Of a stretch of DNA of 64,000 bases, positions 40,330 to 49,661 are shown piece by piece. Location of the stretch: the NCBI GenBank assembly GCA_947165085.1, contig CAMUZA010000004.1, positions 1-64,000 of the forward strand. Reading direction: 5' to 3'. The DNA is from an uncultured Clostridia bacterium (GTDB lineage Bacteria > Bacillota > Clostridia > Oscillospirales > Oscillospiraceae). Position numbers and translations under genes: made by a program. Within the stretch, counting starts at the first letter, position 1; every line of letters begins with the position of its first letter. Under the pieces are notes generated by a model. It did no database searches and was not told where the DNA came from. It was given only the letters and a program-made list of their open reading frames with translations.

Positions 40330-41613
40330 TCAAACCTCCTCAATCTGTGCAAGTCCCGCCTCGACCAGCTTCTGAACGGACAGGAGAATGCCGAGCTTTG
40401 CGTGATACCACGTCAGACCGCCCTGGAAATAGACCGCGTAGGGCGGGCGGATGGGGCCGTCGGCGGACAGCTCGATGGACGAGCCCTGCACGAACGTACC
40501 CGCCGCCATGATGACCTCGTCCTCATAGCCGGGCATCGCCCACGGCGCGGGATCAACGTAGCTTTCCACCGGCGCGGCGGACTGGATGCCCTTGCAGAAG
40601 GCGACCATCGCCTCCCTGCTGCCGAGTTCCACCGCCTGAATGATGTCGTGGCGCGTTTCCGTGCTTGCAGGCACGACGCGGAAGCCCATGCGCTCGTAGA
40701 AATCCGCCGCGAAGATCGCGCCCTTCAGCGCGCCGGCAACCACCGTCGGCGCGAGGAAGAAGCCCTGATAGAACGCGGGCATCTGCCCCAGATTCGCGCC
40801 GACCTCCTGCCCGAGACCGGGCGCGGAGAGCCGGTAGGCGCAGCGCGCGACGAGGTCGCTTCTGCCGCAGATATAGCCGCCGATCGGCGCAAGCCCGCCG
40901 CCGGGATTCTTGATCAGACTGCCGACGACAAGATCTGCACCGACGTCGCTCGGCTCGATCGTTTCCACAAATTCGCCGTAGCAGTTGTCCACCATGCAGA
41001 TGATGTCCGGCTTGAGGGATTTCAGGAAAGCGATCAGCTCCCCGATCTGCTGCACGGAAAAGGTCGGGCGCGTCGCGTAGCCCTTGCTGCGCTGGATCGT
41101 CGCCATTTTCGTTTTTTCATTCACCGCCGCACGGATCGCGTCGTAGTCGAACGTGCCGTCCTCTTTCAGATCCGCCTGCGCGTAAGTCACGCCGTACTCC
41201 TTCAGAGAGCAGCTTGACTCGCGGATGCCGATGACCTCCTCGAGGGTGTCATAGGGTCTGCCGACCGGAGACAGAAGCTCGTCGCCGGGCAGGAGATTTG
41301 CCGACAGCGCGACCGTCAGCGCGTGCGTGCCGCAGGTGATCTGCGGACGGACGAGCGCCGCCTCGGTGTGGAAAACGTCGGCGTAGACGCGCTCTAACAC
41401 GTCGCGCCCGAGATCGTCGTAGCCGTAGCCGGTCGTCGCGGCGAAGCACGCCGAGCCGACGCGGTTTTTCTGCATCGCTGCGATCACCTTCGCCTGATTG
41501 TATTCCGCCACGCGGTCGACTGCCGCAAAGCGGTCCTTCAAGCCCTCCAAAATGCGCTCGCCGCAGGCAAAGACCTGCTCCGAAACGCCCAGTCGGGCGT
41601 ACAGTTCTTTCAT
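40330..41613 (-). CDS. PLP-dependent methionine gamma-lyase / 'aluminium resistance' family protein
   Basis: 427 residues, type I aminotransferase fold, COG4100-like. The PLP-binding Lys is in IQRSKGYATRPTFS near residue 173. Other family segments are ACFAATTGYGYDDLGRD and KNPGGGLAPIGGYICGR. The family is annotated either as cystathionine beta-lyase-like or aluminium resistance; its real substrate is poorly established. Its start overlaps the AbrB-type gene stop by 4 bp (ATGA). Confidence 0.9.
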   Translation of the reverse strand: MKELYARLGVSEQVFACGERILEGLKDRFAAVDRVAEYNQAKVIAAMQKNRVGSACFAATTGYGYDDLGRDVLERVYADVFHTEAALVRPQITCGTHALTVALSANLLPGDELLSPVGRPYDTLEEVIGIRESSCSLKEYGVTYAQADLKEDGTFDYDAIRAAVNEKTKMATIQRSKGYATRPTFSVQQIGELIAFLKSLKPDIICMVDNCYGEFVETIEPSDVGADLVVGSLIKNPGGGLAPIGGYICGRSDLVARCAYRLSAPGLGQEVGANLGQMPAFYQGFFLAPTVVAGALKGAIFAADFYERMGFRVVPASTETRHDIIQAVELGSREAMVAFCKGIQSAAPVESYVDPAPWAMPGYEDEVIMAAGTFVQGSSIELSADGPIRPPYAVYFQGGLTWYHAKLGILLSVQKLVEAGLAQIEEV

Positions 41614-41849
41614 TTTGTCTCCTCCATTTTTCTGAAAACCCGCTGCGCCGCGTCACTCAGCACTTCGGGGCGCGTGACGATGATGCCGTTGTCCTCGTCG
41701 CCGAGGATGAGCAGCGTATCGCCCGGCTGAATGCCGAACAGGTCTCGCGCGTCCTTCGGGATCACGATTTGACCGCGCTCCCCGACCTTCGCCGTGCCGA
41801 ATATGTGCTTGCCGCGCGCCTTGCCCAGCAGGTGCTTTCCTCCTGCCAT
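41610..41849 (-). CDS. AbrB/SpoVT-family DNA-binding regulator
   Basis: 79 residues from ATG 41849 (MAGGKHLLGKARGKH), with CCGGAGGAA upstream; the track start at 41915 lacks a site. The swapped-hairpin AbrB domain is GTAKVGERGQIVIPKDARDL followed by GIQPGDTLLILGDED. It heads the operon with the PLP enzyme and DMT transporter, so it probably regulates it. Confidence 0.9.
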   Translation of the reverse strand: MAGGKHLLGKARGKHIFGTAKVGERGQIVIPKDARDLFGIQPGDTLLILGDEDNGIIVTRPEVLSDAAQRVFRKMEETK

Positions 41850-41896
41850 GTTACGGTTCCTCCGGAAATCATACTTTTCATATTTGTACGACACAG

Positions 41897-41925
41897 ACTG
41901 TAACATATCCGGCAAAAAAAGTCAA
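41897..41925 (-). promoter_or_regulatory. Promoter of the AbrB operon
   Basis: Minus strand TTGACT (41920-41925), 17 bp, TACAGT (41897-41902). Confidence 0.6.
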
Positions 41926-42008
41926 CCGTCCGCAAAAAAAGAAAAACAGTGGAAAAAAACGCGCGAATCGGTTATACTAAACGGTAACAGCACGAAAGGA
42001 GAATGCTT

Positions 42009-42584
42009 ATGCAGATCGGCTGTCTGGTCATGGCGGCGGGAAACGCCGCCCGCTTCCGCGCCAACAAGCTCGCCGCGGAATTTGAGGGAAAAACGCTGAT
42101 CCGCCGCGCCCTGGAGGCCGTTCCGAAGGAGATGCTCTCCGAAATCACGGTCGTCACGCAGTATCCGGAGGTCGCCGCTCTGGCGGAGGAATTCGGCTTC
42201 TCCCATATCAAAAACGAGCATCCGGACTACGGCATCAGCCATACGATCAAGCTCGGCACGCAGGCGATGCGCGACTGCGACGCGATTCTCTACATGGTGT
42301 CCGATCAGCCGCTTTTGGAGCGCGGCTCCGTGGAGCGGGTGATCGCCTGCTGGAAGGAGCATCCGGATAACATCGTCGGCGCCGCGCATGACGGCAAGCG
42401 CGGCAATCCCTGCATTTTCCCGCGGGAGTTCTTTGACGAGCTGCTCGCGCTCAAGGAAGATCACGGCGGAAACACCGTCATTCGCATGCACCCCGACCGG
42501 CTTTTGACCGTTGAGGTCGGTAAGTCGGAGCTGACCGACGTAGATACCCCGCAGGCGTTGGAAGACCTGCAGAAACAAAAATAG
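42009..42584 (+). CDS. MocA/MobA-like nucleotidyltransferase
   Basis: About 191 residues. Rossmann-type NTP transferase with the signature LVMAAGNAARFRANKL at the N-terminus, MVSDQPLLERGSV in the middle (DxP metal-binding site), and GNPCIFPREFFDEL near 135. Such enzymes transfer CMP or GMP to molybdopterin, or related groups in xanthine dehydrogenase maturation. The start at 42009 has AAAGGAG at good spacing; 42003 would be too close. No molybdenum-cofactor genes are beside it, so the cofactor substrate is inferred. Confidence 0.85.
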   Translation: MQIGCLVMAAGNAARFRANKLAAEFEGKTLIRRALEAVPKEMLSEITVVTQYPEVAALAEEFGFSHIKNEHPDYGISHTIKLGTQAMRDCDAILYMVSDQPLLERGSVERVIACWKEHPDNIVGAAHDGKRGNPCIFPREFFDELLALKEDHGGNTVIRMHPDRLLTVEVGKSELTDVDTPQALEDLQKQK

Positions 42585-42609
42585 ACGGAACAAAGTCCCG
42601 TCTATTTTT
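42577..42609. terminator. Bidirectional terminator after the MocA-like gene
   Basis: AAAAATAGACGG/CCGTCTATTTTT perfect stem; it also lies just past the stop of the converging peptidase gene. Confidence 0.85.
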
Positions 42610-42619
42610 GTTTTGCCCG

Positions 42620-43351
42620 TTAATCCCGGCGGCGGCTGCCGGTGACCAGCATCAAAAGCCGGAGGAACTGCGCCAGCGTCGTCGCAAGCGCGGCAACGTA
42701 GGTCAGCGCGGCGGCGGAAAGCACCTTGCGCGCGCCTTTCTGCTCCTCCGCCGTCAGCATTCCGGTCGTCTCAATCGCCTTGACGGCGCGGCGGCTGGCG
42801 TTGAACTCCGTCGGCAAGGTCAGAAGCTGGAACACCACGCAAAGACCGTAACACAGCACGCCCGCCAGCGCAATATAGTAGAAAACTTGGTGCAGCCGCG
42901 CAAGCGAACTGATAGACATCAGCAGGATGCCGATGATAATGAGCGGCATGGACAGCTTCGACCCGATATTCGTCGCGTTGATGATGGCGGAGCGGAGCTT
43001 GATCGGCGCATAATTCTCCGCGTACTGCACCGCGTGTCCCGCCTCGTGTGCCGCGACGCCGACCGCTGCTGGCGTCGGTGCGTCGTAGACGCTGTCCGAC
43101 AGGCGGATGACGTTGGCCTTCGGATCATAGTGGTCGGTCAGGCTGCCGGCAACGCGCTCGATCCGCACGCCGCTGACGCCGTTGGCGGACAGCACCGCCT
43201 GCGCCGCCTGCGCGCCGGTCAGACCGCGCGTGTTGCGGATCTGCCCGTACTTCTTAAACGTTCGTTTCACATGGAAGCTCGCCCACAGTGCAAAAAGAAT
43301 AGTGGGCAGCACCATGACGATCCATTTTATATCAATGCCGTATAAAAACAT
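42620..43351 (-). CDS. Zinc metallopeptidase, YugP family
   Basis: 243 residues, membrane protein with an N-terminal helix and several C-terminal ones. The zinc site VGVAAHEAGHAVQYAE is near residue 98, an HExxH-like variant (HEAGH) as in this family. A cytoplasmic/membrane protease of undefined substrate, common in Firmicutes. Confidence 0.92.
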   Translation of the reverse strand: MFLYGIDIKWIVMVLPTILFALWASFHVKRTFKKYGQIRNTRGLTGAQAAQAVLSANGVSGVRIERVAGSLTDHYDPKANVIRLSDSVYDAPTPAAVGVAAHEAGHAVQYAENYAPIKLRSAIINATNIGSKLSMPLIIIGILLMSISSLARLHQVFYYIALAGVLCYGLCVVFQLLTLPTEFNASRRAVKAIETTGMLTAEEQKGARKVLSAAALTYVAALATTLAQFLRLLMLVTGSRRRD

Positions 43352-43362
43352 AGCTTTACTCC

Positions 43363-44151
43363 TTACAGGAGCTGCGGTTCCATCGCCTCGTGGAGCTCCT
43401 TGGTAATCGCGCCGCGGAAAACGCGGTCGGCGTGCGTGTGAATCGTGTTGAGCGCGGCGGTGGTGTACTTCATCTCCACCTTGCTCATCATGAAGATGTC
43501 ATTGTCAAGGATGAACTTGATCTCCTTATCCTCGACGTTGTTGCGCTTGACGACGCCCGGACCGCAGTGCAGCTTGAGCCTGCAGCCGCCCGCCAGGTTC
43601 ATTTCGCCCTCCTGCTGGATGCGGACGAAGCTCTGCTCCTGCACGTCCTCCTCCGCCATGAGTCCCAGATAGCCGGGCTCGATGAGCTCGGCAAACGGCG
43701 TTCCTTCCAGTCCGAGGGCGCTGCGGGAGATCGCGTTGATATAGCGAAGACCGATGCGCTCGAAGAAGGCGGGCTTATAGACGCTGATGAACTGCGCAAG
43801 CACCTCGTCCAGCTTCGCGGCAAAGCCCTCCCACTTGGTATAGGCAGGCGTCGCGAGGGCGATAAAGGAATTGGTCAGGTTGACCTTCCATTTGCCGTCG
43901 CCGGAGACAAACTGATAATTGGTCACGTCCGGCTGCTCCTCGAATTTCATATTGCCCGGCTGGCCGATCACCTTGGGCGGCACTTTCTCTATATTTCTGG
44001 AATAGCGCGGGAAGTCGCTGCGGATCAACTCCTGAAACTCCGCAGGCTCCTTGGCGCTGATGGACAAAATCGTCGGGAAACGCAGCTGGCAGATGACTTC
44101 CAGAAGCTGCGGCTTGGCATAGACGACGCGGTCGGTTTCGTAGAACATCAC
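43363..44151 (-). CDS. TIGR04255-family protein
   Basis: 262 residues. The beginning YAKPQLLEVICQLRFPTIL and the later FFERIGLRYINAI match what I recall of family TIGR04255, of unknown function, occasionally found near defence or toxin genes. Here it sits among housekeeping genes with its own start. No catalytic motif is visible. Confidence 0.7.
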   Translation of the reverse strand: MMFYETDRVVYAKPQLLEVICQLRFPTILSISAKEPAEFQELIRSDFPRYSRNIEKVPPKVIGQPGNMKFEEQPDVTNYQFVSGDGKWKVNLTNSFIALATPAYTKWEGFAAKLDEVLAQFISVYKPAFFERIGLRYINAISRSALGLEGTPFAELIEPGYLGLMAEEDVQEQSFVRIQQEGEMNLAGGCRLKLHCGPGVVKRNNVEDKEIKFILDNDIFMMSKVEMKYTTAALNTIHTHADRVFRGAITKELHEAMEPQLL

Positions 44152-44240
44152 AAATGCTCCTTTCGTTTCTTTCGCGTTTGATTATACCACAGCCGTTTCG
44201 GTATTTGCAAGGGAATTCACAAATCCGTTACAACTCCCCT

Positions 44241-44269
44241 TTGCAAACCGTCTGCGCTTATGTTATACT
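44241..44269 (+). promoter_or_regulatory. Promoter of the PAP2-hydrolase-dut-ygiQ operon
   Basis: TTGCAA (44241-44246), 17 bp, TATACT (44264-44269), about 30 bp upstream of the PAP2 start, with AAAGGAG before the ATG. Confidence 0.65.
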
Positions 44270-44300
44270 GATTATAATTCCATAAAAGGAGCGTTTTACT

Positions 44301-45248
44301 ATGTCTGTGCTCTACTGGCTGGAATCTGTCCGCAATCCTGCGCTGGATTTCATCATGCAGCTGTTCACCCACCTCGGCAGCGAGGTTTTCTTCCTCGTCA
44401 TCGCCCTGACCGTCTTCTGGTGCTTCGATAAGCGCGAGGGCATCTATCTGCTCTTCGTCGGCTTTATCGGCACGGTGCTCAACCAGTTTCTGAAGCTCGT
44501 CTACCGGATTCCACGCCCGTGGGTAAAGGATCCGAACTTCACGATCGTGGAGAGCGCGCGGGCAGACGCCGGCGGCTATTCCTTCCCCTCCGGTCACACG
44601 CAGAACGTCGTCGGCACGCTCGGCGGTATCGCCCTGTGGACGAAGCGGAAATGGCTGCGGATCGTCTGCATCGTTCTGCTGCTTCTGACCTCGTTCTCCC
44701 GCATGTATCTGGGCGTCCATACCCCGCTGGACGTGGGCGTGTCTTTCGTGATCGCCGCCGTCCTGATCTTTGCCCTCTATCCGATCGTTCGAAAGACCGC
44801 CGAGAACCCGAAGCTGATGTACGTCCTGCTCGCCGTTCTGATGTCGGTCGCGCTGGCATTCGTTCTCTATTCCAATCTGACCGACTTCTCCGCGCTGGGC
44901 ACGGATAAGGAAGTCCTCGATAACATCAACGAGGGCAGAAAGAACAGCTATTCCCTCTTCGGCGGCATGCTCGGCTATCTGTTAGCCTACCCGCTTGACC
45001 AGAAGTATATTCGCTTTGAAGAAAAGGCGGTCTGGTGGGTACAGATCCTCAAGACCGTTCTCGGTCTCGCCCTCGTGCTGGCGATCAAGGAGGGTCTGAA
45101 GCTCGTCTTCAACGCCGTCGGCTTTACCTGGCTCGGCACGAACGCGATCCGCTACTGCGCGGTCGTCTTCTTCGCAGCGGCCGTTTGGCCGCTTGCCTTC
45201 CCGCTGCTGCGCCGTCTGTCCGAAATGAAGAAAAAGGAGAACGCATGA
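44301..45248 (+). CDS. PAP2-family membrane phosphatase
   Basis: 315 residues with about eight membrane helices. The three PAP2 motifs are visible: KLVYRIPRPW, FPSGHTQN and SRMYLGVHTPLDV. These enzymes dephosphorylate lipid phosphates such as phosphatidate or undecaprenyl diphosphate on the outer membrane face. First gene of a plus-strand run; its stop overlaps the next start (ATGA). Confidence 0.92.
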   Translation: MSVLYWLESVRNPALDFIMQLFTHLGSEVFFLVIALTVFWCFDKREGIYLLFVGFIGTVLNQFLKLVYRIPRPWVKDPNFTIVESARADAGGYSFPSGHTQNVVGTLGGIALWTKRKWLRIVCIVLLLLTSFSRMYLGVHTPLDVGVSFVIAAVLIFALYPIVRKTAENPKLMYVLLAVLMSVALAFVLYSNLTDFSALGTDKEVLDNINEGRKNSYSLFGGMLGYLLAYPLDQKYIRFEEKAVWWVQILKTVLGLALVLAIKEGLKLVFNAVGFTWLGTNAIRYCAVVFFAAAVWPLAFPLLRRLSEMKKKENA

Positions 45249-46216
45249 GTACGGTTCTGCTTGTCATTTTGATCGTCCTCGGTGTCCTCGTTCTGCTGTT
45301 TCTGATCGCGTCCTTCTTTTTGTGGCGGATCGCGTGCGGGCGTAACGACGCCATGGAAAACAATTTTGAGCGCACGGTCAACAGCTTTGTCTACCGCGAG
45401 TTCCGCGATCAGATCTTCGACGCCCGCGACTGGCTGAACGCGCAGCGCACGGAGGACGTCTCCGTTACCTCTTACGACGGATTGCAGCTTGCGGCGACCT
45501 GGCTGCCGTGCGAGAACGCGCGCGGCACCCTGCTGCTCTTCCACGGCTGGCGCGGCGGTCCCGTTTCCGATTTCGGCTATGCGCTCAAAACGTACTACGC
45601 CCTGCGGCTGAACATTCTGCTCGTCCATGAGCGCGCGCAGGGTAAGTCCGGGGGAAAATACATGACCTTCGGCGTCCGCGAACGGCACGACGTGCATACC
45701 TGGGTGCGCTGGCACACCGAGCGATTCGGTGAGGACGTTCCCATTCTGCTCGCCGGACTCTCCATGGGCGCAAGCACCGTTCTGATGGCGTGCGGCGAGC
45801 AGTTCGAGGGAAACGTCCGCTGCGTCTTCGCGGACTGCGGCTTTACCAGTCCGAAAGAGATTCTCGCTTCTGTCTCGCGCAGACTGCATCTTCCGGCATG
45901 GCTTTACGTTTCGGCGGTCGGTCTGTGGACGCGCTTCGTTTCCGGTTTCCGTCTGAATGAATACTCCACCCTGGACGCCATGCCGAAGATGACCCTGCCC
46001 GTTCTCTTTGCCCACGGTGAAGCGGACACCTTCGTCCCCTGCGAGATGACCAAGCGAAACTTCGAAGCCTGCGCGAGCGCGGACAAGACCCTGCTCCTCG
46101 TGCCCGGCGCAAAGCACGGACAGAGCTTCCCTTACGCGCCCGAACGGTATACCGAGGCGATCACCGGATTGCTCGACAGAACGATAGGAGAAAGAAATGC
46201 AAGAAGTCAGAGTTAA
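45245..46216 (+). CDS. Membrane-anchored alpha/beta hydrolase
   Basis: About 323 residues from ATG 45245, overlapping the PAP2 stop; the longer track ORF from 45035 is a shadow of the PAP2 gene. One N-terminal membrane helix (LLVILIVLGVLVLLFLIASF), then the hydrolase fold with LLFHGWRGG (oxyanion) and the nucleophile elbow GLSMGAS. The catalytic Asp is probably in GEADTFVP and the His in AKHGQSF. Related to YqkD-type proteins; substrate unknown. The 3' end overlaps dut by 20 bp. Confidence 0.88.
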   Translation: MSTVLLVILIVLGVLVLLFLIASFFLWRIACGRNDAMENNFERTVNSFVYREFRDQIFDARDWLNAQRTEDVSVTSYDGLQLAATWLPCENARGTLLLFHGWRGGPVSDFGYALKTYYALRLNILLVHERAQGKSGGKYMTFGVRERHDVHTWVRWHTERFGEDVPILLAGLSMGASTVLMACGEQFEGNVRCVFADCGFTSPKEILASVSRRLHLPAWLYVSAVGLWTRFVSGFRLNEYSTLDAMPKMTLPVLFAHGEADTFVPCEMTKRNFEACASADKTLLLVPGAKHGQSFPYAPERYTEAITGLLDRTIGERNARSQS

Positions 46217-46637
46217 AAAATTGAGAAACAACGCGCGGCTGCCGGTCTACGGCACCGCTTTTTCCGCGGGAGCGGATCTGTTCGCCTGCCTGGACACGCC
46301 TGTGACGATCGCGCCGGGCGAGACGAAGCTGATCTCTCTCGGCATCAGCGTGGAAATCCCCGAAGGCTACGCCGGTCTGGTGTTCGCCCGCAGCGGTCTT
46401 GCGACCAAGCGGCATCTCGCGCCCGCCAACAAGGTCGGCGTGATCGACTCGGACTACCGCGGGGAGTTTTTTGTCCCGCTGCACAACCACGGCGCGGCGC
46501 CGCAGACCGTTGAGGACGGCGAACGCATCGCGCAGATGATCCTGACGCCGTATCTGACCGCGCGGTTTATCGAAGCAGAGGAGCTTTCCGACACCGTGCG
46601 CGGCGAGGGCGGCTTCGGCTCGACGGGAACGAAATAA
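46197..46637 (+). CDS. dut: dUTP diphosphatase (dUTPase)
   Basis: 146 residues with the five trimeric dUTPase motifs: AGADLFA, ARSGLATKR, GVIDSDYRGE, GERIAQMI and the C-terminal GEGGFGSTG arm. It hydrolyses dUTP to dUMP and keeps uracil out of DNA. It starts inside the end of the hydrolase gene and its stop overlaps the YgiQ start, so the whole run is co-translated. Confidence 0.96.
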   Translation: MQEVRVKKLRNNARLPVYGTAFSAGADLFACLDTPVTIAPGETKLISLGISVEIPEGYAGLVFARSGLATKRHLAPANKVGVIDSDYRGEFFVPLHNHGAAPQTVEDGERIAQMILTPYLTARFIEAEELSDTVRGEGGFGSTGTK

Positions 46638-48646
46638 TGGGCGGCTTTCTTCCGATCAGCCGGAAAGAGATGGACGCGCTCGGCTGGGAACAGCCCGATT
46701 TCGTCTACGTCATCGGCGACGCCTACGTCGACCATCCCTCCTTCGGTCACGCGATCATCAGCCGCGTGCTGGAACACGCCGGCTACAAGGTCGCGATCTG
46801 CGCTCAGCCGGACTGGAAGAATCCGGATTCTGTGAATCTTTTCGGCACGCCGCGCCTTGCCTACCTCGTCTCCGGCGGCAATATGGATTCCATGGTGAAC
46901 CACTATTCCGTCGGCAAGCACCGCCGCAAATCGGACGCCTACACACCCGGCGGCGTGACCGGCAAACGTCCGGACTATGCCGCCGTCGTCTATTCCAATC
47001 TGATCCGGCAGACGCATCCGCACGTTCCGATCATCCTCGGCGGCATCGAGGCAAGCCTGCGCCGCCTCGCCCACTACGACTACTGGTCGGACAAGCTCAA
47101 GCGTTCGATCCTGCTCGACGCGCAGGCGGATCTGATCTCCTACGGCATGGGCGAAAAGAGCATCGTGGAGATCGCAGACGCGCTGGACAGCGGACTTTCG
47201 GTCCGCGATCTGACCTTCATCGACGGCACGGTCTACCGCACGACGGAGCCGGATACGGACGGAGCGATCGTACTGCCGTCCTTCGACGCGCTGCGTGAAA
47301 ACAAGCGCCGCTACGCGGAGAGCTTTTTCAAGCAGTACGGCAACACCGACCCCTTTACCGCGAAACGGCTGATCGAGCCGTACGGCAGAGAGTTCGTCGT
47401 GCAGAATCCGCCGCAGAAACCCCTGACCACCGAGGAAATGGACGCGGTCTACGCCCTGCCCTATCAGAATACGTATCATCCGTCCTACAAGGACGGCGTT
47501 CCTGCGATCAAAGAGGTGCAGTTCAGCTTAGTTTCCAACCGCGGCTGCTTCGGCGGCTGTTCGTTCTGTGCGCTGACCTTCCATCAGGGGCGCATCGTGC
47601 AGACGCGCTCGCATGAATCCATCCTGTCGGAAGCGGAAGCCATGACGAAGCATCCCGATTTCAAGGGTTATATCCACGACGTCGGCGGCCCGACCGCCAA
47701 CTTCCGCCACCCCGCCTGCGACAAACAATTATCGCACGGCGTCTGCCCGACCAAGCAGTGCCTTTTCCCGTCGCCGTGCAAGAATCTGCGGGCGGATCAT
47801 ACAGATTATGTAAACCTCCTGCGCGAATTGCGCAGTCTTCCGCATGTGAAAAAGGTCTTTATCCGCAGCGGCATCCGCTTCGACTACCTGCTGGCAGACG
47901 CCGATCCGACCTTCCTGCGGGAGCTGGTCGAGCATCACGTCTCCGGACAGCTCAAGGTCGCGCCGGAGCACGTCTCCGACCGCGTCCTCAAGTACATGGG
48001 CAAGCCGCGCCACGCGGTTTATCAGAAGTTTTGTCACAAGTATGCAAAGCTGAACGAAACGCTCGGCTTGAAGCAGTACCTCGTGCCGTATCTCATGAGC
48101 TCGCACCCCGGCTCGTCGCTGAAAGAGGCGGTGGAGCTGGCGGAGTATATCCGCGACCTGGGCTATATGCCCGAGCAGGTGCAGGACTTCTACCCCACGC
48201 CCTCTACCCTCTCCACGGTCATGTATTATACGGGGCTTGACCCGCGCACGATGGAGCCGGTTTACGTGCCGACCGATCCGCATGAAAAAGCCATGCAGCG
48301 CGCGCTGATCCAGTACCGCGACCCGAAGAACTACGCGCTCGTGCATGAGGCGCTGGAAAAAGCCGGGCGCACCGACCTGATCGGCTACGACAAGAAGTGC
48401 CTGATCCGTCCGCGCAAGGGCGAGCAGCCCGTAAAGGCGAAAAAGATAGCAGCCCCCGCCGCGCAGGGCAGGAAAACGCCCGCACCCGCCAAAGAGTCCG
48501 CAGCAAAGAATAAAAAAGAGCGTCCGTCCCGGACGCCCGCCGCCAAGCAGACTGCGAAACAGCCTGCCAAAACGCAGTCTGTCAAAACGCCGACCGCGGC
48601 GCAGCTCGCTGCCGCCGAACGGTATCTGAAAAAGCGCAAGAAGTAA
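46637..48646 (+). CDS. YgiQ-family radical SAM protein
   Basis: 669 residues. N-terminal YgiQ-type domain, then the radical SAM core with the iron-sulphur cluster motif RGCFGGCSFCAL (CxxxCxxC) near residue 300. A conserved C-terminal YgiQ domain follows (HPGSSLKEAVELAEYIRDLG, QVQDFYPTPST). The last ~80 residues are a Lys/Ala/Pro-rich, probably disordered tail. Widely conserved, with no established reaction. Last gene of the run. Confidence 0.93.
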   Translation: MGGFLPISRKEMDALGWEQPDFVYVIGDAYVDHPSFGHAIISRVLEHAGYKVAICAQPDWKNPDSVNLFGTPRLAYLVSGGNMDSMVNHYSVGKHRRKSDAYTPGGVTGKRPDYAAVVYSNLIRQTHPHVPIILGGIEASLRRLAHYDYWSDKLKRSILLDAQADLISYGMGEKSIVEIADALDSGLSVRDLTFIDGTVYRTTEPDTDGAIVLPSFDALRENKRRYAESFFKQYGNTDPFTAKRLIEPYGREFVVQNPPQKPLTTEEMDAVYALPYQNTYHPSYKDGVPAIKEVQFSLVSNRGCFGGCSFCALTFHQGRIVQTRSHESILSEAEAMTKHPDFKGYIHDVGGPTANFRHPACDKQLSHGVCPTKQCLFPSPCKNLRADHTDYVNLLRELRSLPHVKKVFIRSGIRFDYLLADADPTFLRELVEHHVSGQLKVAPEHVSDRVLKYMGKPRHAVYQKFCHKYAKLNETLGLKQYLVPYLMSSHPGSSLKEAVELAEYIRDLGYMPEQVQDFYPTPSTLSTVMYYTGLDPRTMEPVYVPTDPHEKAMQRALIQYRDPKNYALVHEALEKAGRTDLIGYDKKCLIRPRKGEQPVKAKKIAAPAAQGRKTPAPAKESAAKNKKERPSRTPAAKQTAKQPAKTQSVKTPTAAQLAAAERYLKKRKK

Positions 48647-48653
48647 TTATGAT

Positions 48654-48684
48654 AAAGGGAACGATGCACGGCACCGTTCCCTTT
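48654..48684 (+). terminator. Terminator after the YgiQ gene
   Basis: AAAGGGAACG/CGTTCCCTTT hairpin, 8 bp past the stop. Confidence 0.75.
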
Positions 48685-48703
48685 CCTATATGCAACCCTC
48701 CTG

Positions 48704-48744
48704 CCGTGTCATTGCGAGGCTCCGCAAACCTCGCAATGACACGG
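48704..48744. repeat. TGTCATTGCGAG palindromic repeat (copy 1)
   Basis: A perfect 16-bp inverted repeat CCGTGTCATTGCGAGG around a 9-base loop. It shares TGTCATTGCGAG with copies at 53271 and 53375. Confidence 0.85.
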
Positions 48745-48796
48745 AAACGATTCCCTTCAAGGGGCAGTCTCAATTCTCAGCAGTATACGCATCTTG

Positions 48797-48837
48797 CGCA
48801 AAAGGACGCGCTTCCATACGGAGCGCGTCCTTTTGCG
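48797..48837. terminator. Bidirectional terminator before yebC end
   Basis: CGCAAAAGGACGCGC with its complement, a long perfect stem, just past the stop of the minus-strand gene ending at 48854. Confidence 0.75.
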
Positions 48838-48853
48838 GCACGATTCTGAACAG

Positions 48854-49591
48854 TCAGTCTCTGTCCCAGTTGTGCCAGACGTTCTGCACGTCGTCGTCAT
48901 CGTCGAAGATGTCCAACATCTTCTCCATGTTGGCGATGTCCTCTTCGTTCTCGAGCTTCTTGTACTCGCCCGGAACCATCTCGATCTGCGCGGATACAAA
49001 GGCATAGCCCTTCTTGCCCATGGCGTCGGCAACGGCGTTGAAATCGTCGGGGTCTGTATAGATCGTGAAGCAGTCGCCCTCCGCCTCGAAGTCGTCCGCG
49101 CCGCAGTCCATCGCGTCCATCATGACGTCGTCTTCTTCGTAGTCGCCGTCCTCGTTGTCGATGACGAGAACGCCCTTCTTGCTGAAGTTCCAGCTCACGC
49201 AGCCGGCTGCGCCCATCTTGCCGCCGTACTTGTCGAAGTGGTGGCGCACGTTGCCGGCAGTACGGTTGCGGCTGTCGGTCATCGTCTCGACGATCACGGC
49301 GATGCCGCTCGGACCGTAGCCCTCGTAGGTGATGGCTTCGTAGGCGTCGCCGCTGCCGGCGGAAGCCGCCTTCTCCAAAACGCGCTTGATGTTGTCGTTC
49401 GGCATATTGGCGGCCTTTGCCTTGGTAATGACCGTCGCCAGACGGGAGTTATAGTTGGGATCGGTCGAGCCGCCGCCCTCTTTGACCGCTACGTACATTT
49501 CCTTTGCGATCTTTGTAAACGCCGCCGCACGCTTCGCGTCCTGCGCGCCCTTAGTTTTCTGAATATTATGCCATTTGGAATGACCCGACAT
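48854..49591 (-). CDS. YebC/PmpR-family regulator or translation factor
   Basis: 245 residues starting MSGHSKWHNIQKTKGAQDAK, the canonical YebC opening, with GYGPSGIAVIVETMTDSRNR in the middle. Known as a DNA-binding regulator in some bacteria and recently as a ribosome factor for proline-rich stretches. Single gene. Confidence 0.95.
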   Translation of the reverse strand: MSGHSKWHNIQKTKGAQDAKRAAAFTKIAKEMYVAVKEGGGSTDPNYNSRLATVITKAKAANMPNDNIKRVLEKAASAGSGDAYEAITYEGYGPSGIAVIVETMTDSRNRTAGNVRHHFDKYGGKMGAAGCVSWNFSKKGVLVIDNEDGDYEEDDVMMDAMDCGADDFEAEGDCFTIYTDPDDFNAVADAMGKKGYAFVSAQIEMVPGEYKKLENEEDIANMEKMLDIFDDDDDVQNVWHNWDRD

Positions 49592-49661
49592 GGTAGTTCT
49601 TCCCTTCTTTTTTGAATTGCAAGCTATATTTTAGCACACAGCGCGCCGAAAAACAACCGTT

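Noticed and set aside
41610-41849. MazE-type antitoxin of a toxin-antitoxin pair
   Set aside because: Although AbrB-like, no toxin gene is adjacent; it is coupled to a PLP enzyme and a transporter, fitting a regulator.
45035-45244. N-terminal extension of the alpha/beta hydrolase
   Set aside because: It is an alternative frame of the PAP2 gene; the real start is the ATG at 45245 overlapping the PAP2 stop.
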